This document shows positions 43,650 through 55,499 of a stretch of DNA of 64,000 bases, in pieces. The notes beneath the pieces are model-generated. The model did not search any database, was not told where the DNA came from, and was given only the letters and a program-made list of their open reading frames with translations. The stretch is from Nageia nagi (taxonomy: Eukaryota; Pinophyta), in contig JBITNC010000001.1 of assembly GCA_050084985.1 (NCBI GenBank), positions 210,180,001-210,244,000 of the forward strand, given 5' to 3'. A program made the translations under genes and the position numbers. The number at the start of each line of letters is the position of its first letter. The first letter of the stretch is position 1.

Positions 43650-44493
43650 TGTTGCAGTGAAAATAAAGCTAGAATGTAGAATAACATGAAATACAAATTA
43701 TTCTTAAACTTTCACTGAACCTCAAATTATGTAAAATAGATAAACATGTTATACTTGCAAAATGATATTGATTTTCAATTAAGACTACAATTGGCCCTTG
43801 GAAGGGACTTTTACAAATGCCATCTACCAAAATAAGAGTATTAGATCTCCATTGTTTTTGATTTGTTTGCTTCTCTTCTTGATATGAACCTGTAAATCCT
43901 ACCCACATACAAAAGACAATAACATCAAAGCATCTATGTATGACATGTATTGAATTAAAACTAGCATAAAACAAATGTATGAGCTCACAAGATTTTGGCA
44001 GCATTACCCTACTTCAAAATGGGTCAAGATTCTATCCTTTTTTGCTTTGTATTAGCTTGTATTTATAGATTTTGGATGGGATATTCAAAAGGCTTGGTAA
44101 GAGGAAGTGAACAACCATCATAGGTCATAACTAACCCCCTCTATCCACATCATCTTGTAAATATGAATCATTTTGACTTTCTCTCACCATTTTGGTTTCT
44201 TGTTTGGCTGTTGCAGAGTCGCCAGTGTTTACCATATGAACGTCGGTGATCATCTCCAAATGCCGGTGACTATCTTGGGTCGCTGGCGATTGGGTTTTTA
44301 ACTTTGTGACAATATTAATTGATCACCTAATAGCCAATTTTACTTAAAAAGAGTCATGTGACCACCCATTTCACATGTACTCAATGGGGGATATCCAATA
44401 ATAGGGTTTTTAGACCTATTTTATATTATTGCAAGGAGTTATGATAATTTTAATGTTTAATAGTTAAGAAGGGGACATTTTTAGGTGTCTACA
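43650..44493 (-). repeat. Tat element 5' LTR
   Basis: 844 bp, direct repeat of 26919-27757 with a small insertion near 44,427. The right flank AATAG (44494-44498) completes the target duplication. Confidence 0.95.
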
Positions 44494-44498
44494 AATAG

Positions 44499-45045
44499 AG
44501 ATGAGAATTTTTTACATATTTGTGAAGTAAGAAAGATCTAGTTTGAGACTTGCTACTTTTCTAAATATAATCATTAACCATAATTGGTTTCAATGTATAT
44601 GAAGTAGTCATCCAAATGGAAGTTATGAAGAGTCTCTAAGAGCTTGCATACCTAAGGTAAGTAACCTGCAACCTCAAAGGAGCTTGCAGGTCTTAAGTAG
44701 CTCAAATAATAAGATCAATTAGATGCAACATATTCATATCAACAAGGATAGATGAATCACACAAATGCCATCAAGAACTAATCAATGGTGCACTATAAGT
44801 CATCACAAAGATGCCATGCCAAAAACTCATATTCACCTGCTATATATAAAAAATATGTTTATTATTAGTACAAAATACAGCATGCACATATGAGTTCCTC
44901 ACATATGATAATTTAAGAATTCCAAAATGCACATAAGAGTTCCTCACACATGGATAATTGAATAGTGCCAGATTGGCCAATCTTTTGCTTTAAAAATTTG
45001 TATAAGTTCCTCATGTAGAGTGAAATTACCATGAAGGTAGGTGTT
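44499..45045 (-). other. 3' non-coding region of the split copia, right of the Tat insertion
   Basis: Continues 26918 across the Tat element and matches Copia-1 from about 23,765 back to about 23,203 in reverse. Homology stops abruptly at the AGGTGT near 45,045, which corresponds to the same Copia-1 position where the copy ending at 58,190 stops. Confidence 0.85.
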
Positions 45046-46949
45046 TGATAATGTTGAATAATCATTTGTTTGAGTAGCTAATTTATCAATTTAGTTGGAT
45101 GCCAAGTGTGGTCATAATATATAATAAAATGATAGCTTACAATGAGTAATGATGAGCAATTCATTACTCATCACTTAAATGAATTGTTAATTGTGATAAC
45201 TTATGGGGATTAAAGAATAGAATTCCTCTACTCACCACTTAGATGGTTGGTTATTTGTGATAATTGATAAGGGTGATGATGAGCATTCCATTAGTCATCA
45301 AGGATCACAATCTATGATAAAATGGTGACTTTTTTAAGGTAATGATGAGCATTCTGTTACATTCCAAGTTTTATATTATTGATAGTTGATATTAATTAGT
45401 AATACCTCATCATTAAGTTGAAGTAAAAAGTCTGTAACCAAAGGTAATCTCTTCATATAATATTGGTGGGAAAGCCAGCAAGGAAAATTTTGAATTATTG
45501 ATCAACATATATATGAAATATTATATTTTAGGATATATTTATTATAATGGTATACCAAGATCATTCAAAAGCTAATGAGATTTGTGAAGTGCTATATTTT
45601 AGTATATCTTTGTTGAGATATGTTAATATCTTTGAGAGCTAACAAGTATTATATAATATATATGGTAAGGCCTCATAATTACATTGAAGTAGCAAGTCCT
45701 TAACTAAAGGCAATATCTTGACATAATCTTGGTGGATAACCTAGCAAGGATAAGTTTGATTTCTTATTCTTTTACGATATATGTAAAGAACCAAAAATCT
45801 CAACCATAAAATGTTTCTCCTAACTACTAAAGATTAGTCAAACATTAGATGATTAGGTTCATTTGTCTTTTATTTATTTCACATAAAAACATACATTTTA
45901 TCATGAATGAATATTGATTGAAAATCCATCAATCATTTATTTTATTCATAGATTTTCAATAATCAAGATAAATATACAACTTTCAATAATTAAAGTGAAA
46001 ATAATCCAATCATCAAGACATTCCTATAACACAAAAGGTTTGAGCTAAGCTTTGGAAAAACCCTATGTGTTTCCACTCTAGGTAAACCCTTGGTAGATGT
46101 GCTACCTAATAATATTTTATTATCACCATAATAAACATATTACATCTTTGTTCTTAAACCAAGCACATACTCCATCAACCTGGAGACTTTATCCAAGATA
46201 AGGTCTTCATGTCACTCAAATTACACATGCTATCTTTCTTATTGAGTACATAAAATGTACTAATAAACATAACAATATAAGGTGTCATAAATCCAATACT
46301 AAATGTACCATCACATTCCATGGGTACAACATCCAAATGCACTCCATACATTTTTATATTATCAACTAGGAAGTACTTCAATAATAAGATCTCATCATAA
46401 TGTGATGATGCTATAATAAAATAATAGTAGGATTCATTAACTAATCAAAAGTAATTACAACTTACTCACATGATTTACCAACTTTAGCATGACAAATTGC
46501 TTCATAATCATTCCTAGCATAAAAAGTTACAACTAGATGATTATTCAATAATCAAACTATGCAAGAATAGTATAATCATACCCTACATAAAAGGATATCC
46601 TTATATGTAAATGATATTATCCCTTACATATAAGCTAAATAAGAAATATCTATCTAATCTCAAGGATATTGTACTAGCATGATTAACCAAGCTAATAGTT
46701 AACTCTAATCCTACTATATAGTTACAAAAAACTAAATATCCCAAATGCACCATTTGAGAGATGAAAACTTACTACTAGCTTAAATAATTACACTCTAACA
46801 AATGATCAAAAACCTTTATCACTTAGGCAAGTATAAATTTCATAATAAAAGTGCACAATACTTCAACTAAAAAGTAAGGCAAACATAATCGTAACTAGCG
46901 AAGTACTCATTATCGTTTCATTACAACAATAAAGGTATTCACATATTTA
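45046..46949. other. Region inside the putative inversion, no gene recognised
   Basis: AT-rich. It contains degenerate ATGATGAGCATTC units at 45,140-45,360 and a diverged direct repeat (45,413-45,520 with 45,671-45,787). A minus-strand frame at 46175-46381 has plausible composition but no motif I know. Under the inversion model this should be the downstream part of the split gypsy element, but no integrase was found. Confidence 0.45.
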
Positions 46950-47900
46950 CTAAATAATTTGAACATTTCATTTCATCTATTAAAATATCTATGATAAAAA
47001 TCATTAATGAATTTTCTAACAAAATTGATTTGATTAAGGAATGATTATAAGGCTTTCTTATTAACCATAAAAATAGAATTTTTGGGATTGATTGAAATCG
47101 TAAACTATACACATTTTTGAAAAAGGTGTTGCAAATGATCTTCTTTACTCTTAGAAAATACAATGAGATCATCTAATTAATATAATATAATTTATCAAAT
47201 CTCCAAATGCATAATCCATGTATCTTTGAAAAGTAGCTCTAGCATTAGAAAGACTAAAGGGCATTTTAAAAAACAAAAGTACCCCATTTTGTTGTAAATA
47301 TAGTTTTATATTGATCTTCATCCTTTACCCAAATCTAGTTGAATCCTAAGTAGCCATCAATCATTAAAAAATAGCAAGCTTTGACTATTATATGCAAGAT
47401 CTATTCTAGTGGTGGGAGAGGATAATTATATTTGAGAGACACTTGATTCAAGTTTCTAAAATCAACACACAATCTTATATACTTACTTTTCTTTCTAACT
47501 AGAACTAGATTTACAACCCAAGAAGAATGTTTAATGGGATAAATTATTCTTGAATCAATTAGTTTAATCAATTCTTGCTTCATGGTTTTTTCTATTTTTG
47601 GGTTGATCAAACTTTGTTTTTGCTTGTATGGTTTAGCATCTATGTCAAGCTTAATAGTGTGTTGGATGATATTTTTATCATATCTTTTTAGGTCATCACA
47701 AGTCCAAGTAATTACTTTTGATAACTCATGATAAATATGAAACATAATACTCTTTTCTTCATCAAAACATTTAGATCCAACCTTATATACTTCCCAAGTT
47801 CTATTTCCATCTCAACATAACTCTTTTTTTGTATGGCTAAGAATTTGGCTTTATGAACATCTTTTCAATCAAACAATCTTTCAAAAGAGAGTAAACCTTT
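46950..47900 (-). pseudogene. Split gypsy element: reverse transcriptase
   Basis: The frame 47401-47745 gives TIKLDIDAKPYKQKQ, then KQELIKLIDSRIIYPIKHSS and RLCVDFRNLNQVSLKYNYPL, the first half of a gypsy RT. Downstream broken frames continue MIDGYLGFN, TTKWGTFVF and KSIPKILFLW-like NPKKSxF, so RT runs to about 46,990. Stops in almost every block show heavy decay. Before it (about 47,870-47,930) comes VVQLKNNVIPKGLLSFERLF, a linker I recall from plant gypsy proteins in which an RNase H precedes RT. Confidence 0.8.
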
Positions 47901-48059
47901 TGGTATAACATTATTTTTGAGTTGAACAACATCTGACTCTTAGAATTAGTTAAGTAATTCTTGAATACCAAAAGTGTGAGCTATTATTTCATCTAATAGG
48001 AAATTCATAATGTGCTCATTGAAATCAAATACCTTCTAAAAGTTTATAGCATCAGGGAC

Positions 48060-48545
48060 TAATGCTCTACATTGAACTTTTACTCCAAGTCTTCCTCTTT
48101 TGTGATGAAGAGGGTTAGCAAGTGCATTAGCTATTTGGTTGTACCTCCTATGAATAAATATAAAATTGATAGCCAATAATGACACTAATAAATCCTATAT
48201 TCTATTCCCATAAGTCATTAGATAGTGATGTTTTGCAATAATCTAGTTTGTAACTTTGTTTATGACTAATTCTAAATCACCATGGATAATTAGACATCTG
48301 ATACCCATACTGATTGCTTTAAATAATCCCAAATAAAAGGTTTCATATTTAGTAGCATTATTTATACAAATACATATGAATATAAATGAGAATCTCTTCA
48401 TATGTCACCCCAAAGATTTGAATACAACTCCAACTCCACATACATGCTTACATCTGGCTCCATCAAAGTACATTATCCATATCTCATGCTCTCTTTTAGC
48501 AATGATAGAAATTGGCTATGCATTATCATATAAGCAATAATTTCC
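48060..48545 (-). pseudogene. Split gypsy element: archaeal-type RNase H located before RT
   Basis: Minus-strand frame with three stops: IMYFDGARCKHVCGVGVVF (Asp), NNATKYETFYLGLFKAISMG (Glu position altered to Lys), LIIHGDLELVINKVTN (Asp) and RRYNQIANALAN (Asp position altered to Asn). It clearly belongs with the archaeal-type RNase H at 35.1-35.7 kb but lies upstream of RT, between protease and RT, rather than after RNase H. Two active-site positions are lost. Confidence 0.78.
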
Positions 48546-48789
48546 CATGCCAACATTTGTGAATTTATATTTTAATTCATTTATTGAAATAATTTTAAAT
48601 GTTAGGAGTGTTTCTATTAGTATATCTCTTTCAAATACTTCCATAGGTTTAGGACCATTCAAATAGTTCTACTCTATGATCTTCTTAAGATGGACACTTT
48701 TGGTACCCTCATTCAAAATTTTTACTTATTTGTTTTGAAAGAGAAGCAAAATACAAGAATAATATAAAGCTAGGTACCCTCCTAATTTA

Positions 48790-49060
48790 GCAATTAATTA
48801 TCTAGATAAACATATTCCAAATAGAAGTGGAAGATCAACAATATCGATATCTTGAATGACACAAATATCAAAGAATGTATTAAGGGTTATTTGAACTAAT
48901 TTAACACTAACAAAAACATCTACAGAGGAAAAATCTAATTGTATAACACCATTAATGTATTTGTTAATATACAATTTTATTTCATTTGCAACAACTTTGG
49001 GAATTATGGTAATAGTAGCTCTAGTATCTATCATACAATTATTGACCACCCAATCTTCTA
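48790..49060 (-). pseudogene. Split gypsy element: aspartic protease
   Basis: MVNNCMIDTRATITIIPKVV carries the retropepsin site as DTRA, where DTGA is expected (Gly to Arg). IDIVDLPLLFG near the end corresponds to the conserved LLGRP-type flap end. It is preceded by a VVNNCMID strand as in plant gypsy proteases. The frame is open for 83 residues. Confidence 0.75.
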
Positions 49061-50069
49061 ATCTAAGGGAAAGATAGAATGGTGGGGGTATTTTTATACC
49101 TATGGGAGTTGGGGGAAAATCATAAAATATTTCAAAAACAACATTTCTATTTTTTACCTTTTTTTTTTTTACTATTCTTTAGTTTTAAAGCTCCTTGCAA
49201 GAGATCTAATTGACCTATTCTTCAGTTCTTCCATAATATTATATGGAGCATATGGGACGAGTGGCCTTATATTTATTATGATCATTAATGAAAGGATATA
49301 TTAATGGATTAGGCCTATCTTTCTTTGAGACTTGTTTTGTGGAAGTAATGGGATTTGTTTCAATAGGGACATTAGTACTCGTATTTTGAGAAACATTACC
49401 CTGATGTCCTAAGGATTGACTTTGTTGATTCTATGGTTGGACCAAAGGAGCCTTAGATTTTTTGGGTTTAGGATGTATTGAAATGGATTATTGATTTTGT
49501 TAAGTGATTTGGGGTTGTAGTGGGATCATTAAATAAGAAGCTCTAGTTTGAACATAGTTAGCTTATTCTCCAACATATCCTAAAAGCTAAAAATTTACCA
49601 TGGTGAGATCAGTAATAGGATCTAATGTAGGATCTATCATCTAGTATGAAAGTAGGCCCAAATGCTTATGTTGATAAACTACACATGAATCTAAAAAATG
49701 AGAAGCTAAACATGGATGACACCATTTTGTAATTTCTAGAGCATCAATCTATGTAGAACTTACCATAACAACATTTTCAATTACTTTTGGGATAGTTGGC
49801 TATTCTACTTGGTTGGCCTTGGGTTAGAATCTAAGTTGATACTAATTATAATATATTTTATAGTTGAAACCTTAATTTTTTATTTCTTATAGAGTGAGTT
49901 TATTGGTAAGATTCCTAATAGTCACCTCTAATTACCTTATTCTTTCCTCTTGTGGAGATTTAGAATCAATACTTGTACTAGTAGATGGATGTGCAGGTAG
50001 TGTTGGTATTTGATTCAAAATAATAGGTTTAGGAGGAGGTGGTAAGGCTAGAAATTAAGGATGAGAAAT
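49061..50069 (-). pseudogene. Split gypsy element: gag-protease linker
   Basis: Broken minus-strand frames with Pro, Gln and Asn bias. No intact zinc knuckle was seen. It joins the gag ORF above to the protease below. Confidence 0.5.
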
Positions 50070-50788
50070 TTATGGAGCTTGTTTAGGAGGTAAACTAGAA
50101 AATAGGGGCATAATAGTCCTTAGTTGCATCTTTTTGGAGGATACCATAGTATGTTCAAAGGTCTTAATAATTTGGTAAATATTTGAGAAAGTATCTCCTG
50201 AAATAATAATAAGCATATTAAGATTCAAAAGAAAATATTTCTTATAGTACACCAAAGCTTGTTCTTTCATTAGTCTAATCCTTACTGGAATAGCTTTCCA
50301 TGTTTTCTCAAATTTGATATTGAAATCATCTATGGATTCTTGAAGGTGTCTTTTGATATATGCTATAAGACATAGGAAGGTGTTATCATCACCATCTATA
50401 GCAAATATTTTAATCAAAGAGTAACACAACTCTCCCCATGAATTTAATGTTGAGAGGTAAGAGTTCTAAACCATTCAATAACTTTGCCTTCAAAAGAGTG
50501 TGATAATAACCTATTCATCACCATTTCATTAGTGATATCAAATTTTGAAGCTAATAAAGATACATATTGATAATGTTCATATGGTATTTTACCATACCCA
50601 TCATATGTTGGTAAAACTTTGAAGTTTGCTTGAGGAATTGGAGGTGAATTAGTAGTAACCACCAAAGGATGGTTATTGTTCCAAGAAGAAAATTTAGTAG
50701 GAGTAGGTTGAGCCATGGTTGGAGTAGTTGAATTAGGTGAAGGATTTTCTAAGGTAGAATTAAATATGATTGATATTGGGATAGCCAT
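50070..50788 (-). pseudogene. Split gypsy element: gag
   Basis: Two frames, 50444-50788 and 50070-50429. The first starts MAIPISIIFNSTLENPSPNS and contains NFKVLPTYDGYGKIPYEHYQ, NRLLSHSFEGKVIEWFRTL. The second continues FNIKFEKTWKAIPVRIR and ALVYYKKYF. The whole aligns with the gag at 18.8-20.1 kb (FKTLPEFDATSEKMAYEHC, FKGKVLDWYRGL, FNIRFQRTWTRVPMPVRP, ALMYYLRAF). The start lies 41 bp from the copia LTR edge, so the copia inserted just upstream of gag. The matching leader and primer-binding site are at 26,072-26,328 on the other strand. Confidence 0.82.
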
Positions 50789-50829
50789 TAAGGAAATTTT
50801 AGAAAATATATTATGGAAAATCTTTCATC

Positions 50830-50834
50830 TATTC
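50830..50834 (+). repeat. Probable target duplication of the split copia, left copy
   Basis: TATTC. The partner across the element, read on the minus strand at 26324-26328, is TAGTC; four of five bases agree. Confidence 0.5.
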
Positions 50835-51334
50835 TATTACAATGTATAATGCATTATTGTAAAGGCTTGCATTAATATTCTTTTTAAATTCACTAATACT
50901 TAAAGGTATCATTTGATACCTTAAGTATTTAAGTGAATATGATAATGTTACTTTGCCTACACTCCATATCATAAATATGCCCCTTGGGTAAAAGGATGTG
51001 TATGTCATGCTTTTATATATTATATAAAAGGGTGATCCAAAGAGGGATTTTGGCCTATAAATAGAAGGCTCCCTTTTTGTGATCACACACCAATTATAGA
51101 GTAAAATTGTGCTAGAAGATAGTGTTTAGGAGTTGAGATTAGGAGGGTTGTAAGAGAGTTGTATTTGTGATTGAAGTAAAGATCTAGATAGTGGATGTAT
51201 TCTTAGTTGGAGGAACCACTTACATCTTATGTTATCTTGGTGAGATTGCTTTATGAGTTTGTTAGATGTGTATTGTGAGCTTTCATATGATCTTGGAAGT
51301 TTAGAGTTATTCATGTTATAGTTAAATTCTCTCA
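50835..51334 (+). repeat. Copia 5' LTR of the split element
   Basis: 500 bp, homologous to 23835-24334; starts TATTACAATG (TG altered) and ends AATTCTCTCA. The terminal CTCTCA matches the copy at 26329 rather than Copia-1 (CTTTCA), agreeing with their being one element. Confidence 0.9.
51056..51063 (+). promoter_or_regulatory. TATA-like box in the copia 5' LTR
   Basis: TATAAATA followed by GAAGGCTCCC, conserved with 24057-24064. Confidence 0.6.
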
Positions 51335-51336
51335 TT

Positions 51337-51348
51337 TGGTATCAAAGC
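51337..51348 (+). promoter_or_regulatory. Copia primer-binding site (initiator Met tRNA)
   Basis: TGGTATCAAAGC lies 2 nt after the LTR; the canonical plant copia site is TGGTATCAGAGC, complementary to the 3' end of initiator methionine tRNA. Confidence 0.9.
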
Positions 51349-54239
51349 AATTTGGATGCTCCTCTTCACATCTTTGGTGTGGAAGCTCTCATTCATTCCT
51401 CATTTCACTTTTCATTGTGAGGTAAATTCAAGAGAAGGTATAACCTTCTTTCTTTCCTTTTTTTTTGGATTATTTTATTAAGAAACTAACATATTTTATA
51501 AGATGTGTTAGTTCATTTTTTTTTTTTGCAAAATATCGTTAAAATTGCAATACAATGCAATTTGTTTTCTACTAACCCCTTATCATAAGTTGCAATGTTT
51601 TTGAAAATAACTTTTTTCTTTTGCAACTTATAAGTTTTTATTTTGGCTTATTAAAAAAGAAGGGGTTGTCTTTTTTTTCTACAAAAATATATAATATGTT
51701 TTGTAGCAATGTTAATATAAAAACATTACATTTCCTCTACCAAAGATATATGAATTTATTTCAATAAAAAGAAGGGAGGCATGTACAAAAAAATTATTAA
51801 TTATTTTTATTCAAACCTTTTATTTCCTATATAAATTTTATAAAATTTAGAGAGTAATGCTTATTTTATTTTTTTGTAAAAAGGGAATTTTTTTTAGAGA
51901 CCCAATTTGTTTGCCCACATTTTTTTCATTGTGAGTGGTGAAGAAAGAGTGTGACTCTCAATTCTTTTTTGTGTGTTTTCATTCTAATTTTGTTTACTAT
52001 CTATCTACTACTCACCTTAGCTCCTTCATTATTGACTAAATTTGATGGCAACTACACCCCTATGGTGGCATGTTCACCCATCTTCCTAACACCATGAGTA
52101 GCCTGTAAGTATAACGTTCATCCTCCCAACTCTTGGCCTACTAGGGATTTCTATCCAATTTCACCTAGCCATCACATTTTTTTATTTCTTTCCATGCTCT
52201 TGAATGCCCCTTATTTTTGGCCCTTGTAGCTCCCTCATGACTCTCTCTACACCCTTGCATTTGATTGGCACCTCTTGGTTACATTTCCCTTCTTCATGCC
52301 TTGCCTTTGAGTCTAACCTTACAGCTTAATGTTCTAGGCATAACCTAAGAAATTCACATAGCCCTCTAATCCTCCACATTGCTTCTTTTTTCTTTCATGT
52401 TCTCTACTTGGCCCTCCTTATGCAGCCCCAACATAGTCATCTAAACCCTTCTCCTACATAATCTGCTACCTCTCCTCACTGATCTCCTCCTCTTCTATTT
52501 TTTTTTTTTATATATATTAATTTTTTAACCTATGGTTGTTGAGCATTTAATTTTTGGAAATGCTTGCAAGTCTTCTCTTTACTTAATGCACTCAGAAGCT
52601 TTAATTACTTGCATAGTGTATACTCAAAGTTAATTTAATGATCTTATCTCTTCCCATTTTAAATTACCTTGAGCCTTAAGGTAAAATGATGACTTGTACT
52701 TAAGTGCATTGTAAAGTAATTTAGATATTTTTTAGCAATTTATCTTTCAATACCTTTTTTGAAATCTTAATGGGTATTCTCTTTGGTAAATGTTTTTTTA
52801 AGTATAAGCTATTTTTTAGTCAAAGTTCTAAGGTAATTAAAAATAAAATCATGATTTAAAATCAATTTTTAAGTAAGAGAGAGGGAATTTTTAAATTATT
52901 TACATAAAATTTTAGATCCTTATATGACATGTCTATTTTAAGTGTTGATAAATTCCTTATGCAATACTTAAAATTCTTAGATCTTTGATGCAATGTTATG
53001 AATACAAGCTTATGCCTTTTTTTATTATAGTTAACTTATGCAAATTAAGTAAATACTTATATTTTTATAAGTGATAGATAGACTTAATTTTAAGTTAATT
53101 CATTCCTCTTAAATTTGAAGTTATAAAATGATGCATGCTTTCTTTTTAAGTTAAATAATACATACTTAAATTCTCTAAAGGTATGAAAATAATGCATTCC
53201 AAGTATTTATTCTTACATAAAGTTAATATACTTGTATAAATTATGGCATGTTTATCCTTATGTAGAATTAACTTATGCAAATTATGGAATTAATAAATGC
53301 TTATGCTTTAGTATTTACCATTTCTTCTTGCAAAGTTAATTTGTGCAAGTTATGGACCTATGTAAAGATGTCCTTTAGGGTTAGTAAACAAAATCAATTC
53401 GAAACTAGGTCACAAATTTTGAATAGATGATTTTTTACTTTATGTTTTGTACTTTGATTTATTTTCTTATGCAAATAAAAATGTAAACATTGATATGAGC
53501 AACCCCTTAAAATGAACACATTTGAACATACATTCTGCAACATGACTTATTTGGGGAGCCATGAGGGGAGAATAGGTGGATTGGAGCCTTTAAGTTTAAC
53601 AATCCCAATGGTAAAAATGTTTTACTTTTTAATTTCCCTAAGTCCTTTGTTGGTCTAGACATAACTCTAATAGGTGGATAGGCATGTGTGTAGTGATACC
53701 ACATGTCCACACATCTATTCAAGTATTATCTTGATAACCTAGGAGGATAACTTGAAACCTAATCAAGATTAATAATTTGGTTGATCCAATAAACATCATA
53801 ACCTTAGAAAATAGAAGTTACTTCTTTGTATGAGAGTATAAAACTAACCAAGGTGAATTGGTTGAGGATTGGTAGTACTTGGTCTCCTCTTGTGTGGGGA
53901 TCTAGGTGAAGGCCTAATTTTAGATAAAAAAATAAGCCTTAACAATGTCACTCTACATCTATGATTCTTAAGATGAGAAATGTATTTGGTTATATGGATT
54001 ATTTGAGTTATAAAATATTTGCACTTGTGTATCAAATCAAGCATGTCTCTAGTGTTAAAAGTAACATGTATTACTTGGTTAAAACTTAACATTGAATGTT
54101 GTTTATTAAACCACATGCTTATTATTTTTTCACATTTTTGTGTAGCAAATAGGAGAATCCTTTTTACCCAAACACATTCTTGATGGTTCCAATTTTGGGA
54201 TTTGAAAACCATGGATGAGAGTTGAATTGCAAGTAAGAA
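51349..54239 (+). other. Unusually long copia leader, probably with inserted DNA
   Basis: 2.9 kb separates primer-binding site and gag similarity. A possible gag start, LLTKFDGNYTPMVA, appears at about 52,033-52,075, and the next recognisable gag block starts at 54,250, so 52.1-54.2 kb may be an insertion. It contains T-rich runs and no recognisable gene. Minus ORFs at 53507-53722 and 53844-54212 have no motif. Confidence 0.5.
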
Positions 54240-55020
54240 ATATTTAGCAAATAATGAACAAAAACCTTGTACCTCCTATAGATGAGAAGACAATAGAGGA
54301 TTACAACACAAAGAATGAGTTAGCAACCTTCATAATTTATTATACAATTTTAGATGATGTGCTCTTAATGATTTTCTCTTCAACCTTGATAACAGAAGCT
54401 TAGGATAAGCTCAAGAAAATCTACCTTGGTTCAAACTTTTTGAAAAGGTGTACCATTCTCCAAAAGTTGCTTCAATCTCATCAAGGGGAAGATAAAAATG
54501 TGGCTATCTACTTGAACAAAATCATTAACCTAGGGACCCAACTTGTTGCTTATGGGTGTAATTAGATCAATGATGAGTTCATGGTATTGATTATTTTTTA
54601 AAGCTTTTCTTTAAAATTTAGAAACTTTATGACAATTATGGAAACAAGACTTGATGATGAGGAAGTCTTCTCCTTTGAAAATCTTTCTAGGCACCCATTG
54701 AAGCATGAGGAAACTTTAACAATAAGATGTTGATTTCTTCTCCTAATGATAATAAAGTTTCTCTTGAAGTAATCAAAACTCTTTTCAAGAAGCTAAACCA
54801 TCAAAAGAAATCTTATCCTTCTTTATCCAAAAGGTTCGAAAAAGGAGACAATGGCTACAATAGCAATAGAAATAATAGAAACAATAACCATAGTAGTAGG
54901 AATAGTGACAATAATAACCACTTCAAGAAAAAAGATGGAAAAGGTAAAGTAAGCAATCCTTATCTTAAAAAAAAGTTTGATGGTAATTGTAATTATTGTA
55001 GCATCTAAGGTCACAAAGAA
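54240..55020 (+). pseudogene. Split copia: gag and zinc knuckle
   Basis: Frames give PIDEKTIEDYNTKNELATF and a later AQENLPW segment, parallel to the Copia-1 gag. The open frame 54727-55008 is Asn/Lys-rich (NNRNNNHSSRNSDNNNHFKK) and leads into NCNYCSI-GHKEVDYY, a CCHC knuckle with the last Cys changed to Tyr and a TAA inside. This is the RNA-packaging part. Frameshifts near 54,420 and 54,700 break it. Confidence 0.78.
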
Positions 55021-55119
55021 GTTGATTACTACAAAAAGAAAAGAGAAGAAAATAACAAAAGCAATAAAAATGTAAAGAACTACAAAAAAAAGAAAAATAT
55101 TCATGCTAGTTTTATTGCA

Positions 55120-55440
55120 ATGCTCTACTCCATGTCTCACTCTTTTTCATTTGATTAGATTGTTGATTATAGTTACACTAATTACCTATGCTATGACAAG
55201 AAAAAGTTTGAGAATTTTCATAAGTATAGCAAAGACGCGATTATGATAGATGATAACTCTACCCTTGAAGTCTAAGGAATAGGGAGTGTTATGATTCACA
55301 GAAAGGTTCTTGACAATGTGCTCAATATTTTTAAGCTTAGAATGAACCTTATTTTTATGATTCAAGTTGCTAGAAAAAGGTACTCTTTTGAATTCAATTC
55401 ACAATCCTAGTGCATTAAGAAAGAACTTGCCACTTTGGTT
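55120..55440 (+). pseudogene. Split copia: protease
   Basis: IVDYSYTNYLCYDKKKFENF corresponds to the DSG-type protease start with DSG changed to DYS. MIDDNSTLEV follows, then VLDNVLNIFKLRMNLIFMIQ, the conserved strand near the C-terminus. Parallel to 12,170-12,420 in Copia-1. The changed catalytic triplet and stops make it inactive. Confidence 0.75.
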
Positions 55441-55499
55441 AAAGGATTAGTGAAAGATAACCTCTACATTATGGATCAAATTTTATCAAAGATGTGTCT

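Larger units (their letters stand above)
26919..44493 (-). mobile_element. Tat-lineage Ty3/gypsy retrotransposon, 17.6 kb, with accessory ORFs
   Basis: LTRs at 26919-27757 and 43650-44493 are flanked by the duplication AATAG (26914-26918 and 44494-44498). Minus-strand order: 5' LTR, primer-binding site, leader, charged coiled-coil ORF, gag, protease, RT, RNase H, second RNase H of archaeal type, integrase, extra ORF, repeats, an antisense plant mobile domain gene, polypurine tract, 3' LTR. The second RNase H between RNase H and integrase is the hallmark of the plant Tat group (Ogre, Grande and related). The LTRs differ by a few percent by eye, more than those of the element at 13-22 kb. Stops and frameshifts break pol, so it is not autonomous now. 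Confidence 0.92.

Noticed and set aside
46175-46381. Minus-strand 68-aa ORF with good composition
   Set aside because: Looks protein-like but I cannot match it to integrase, RNase H or any named domain, so no gene call is made.
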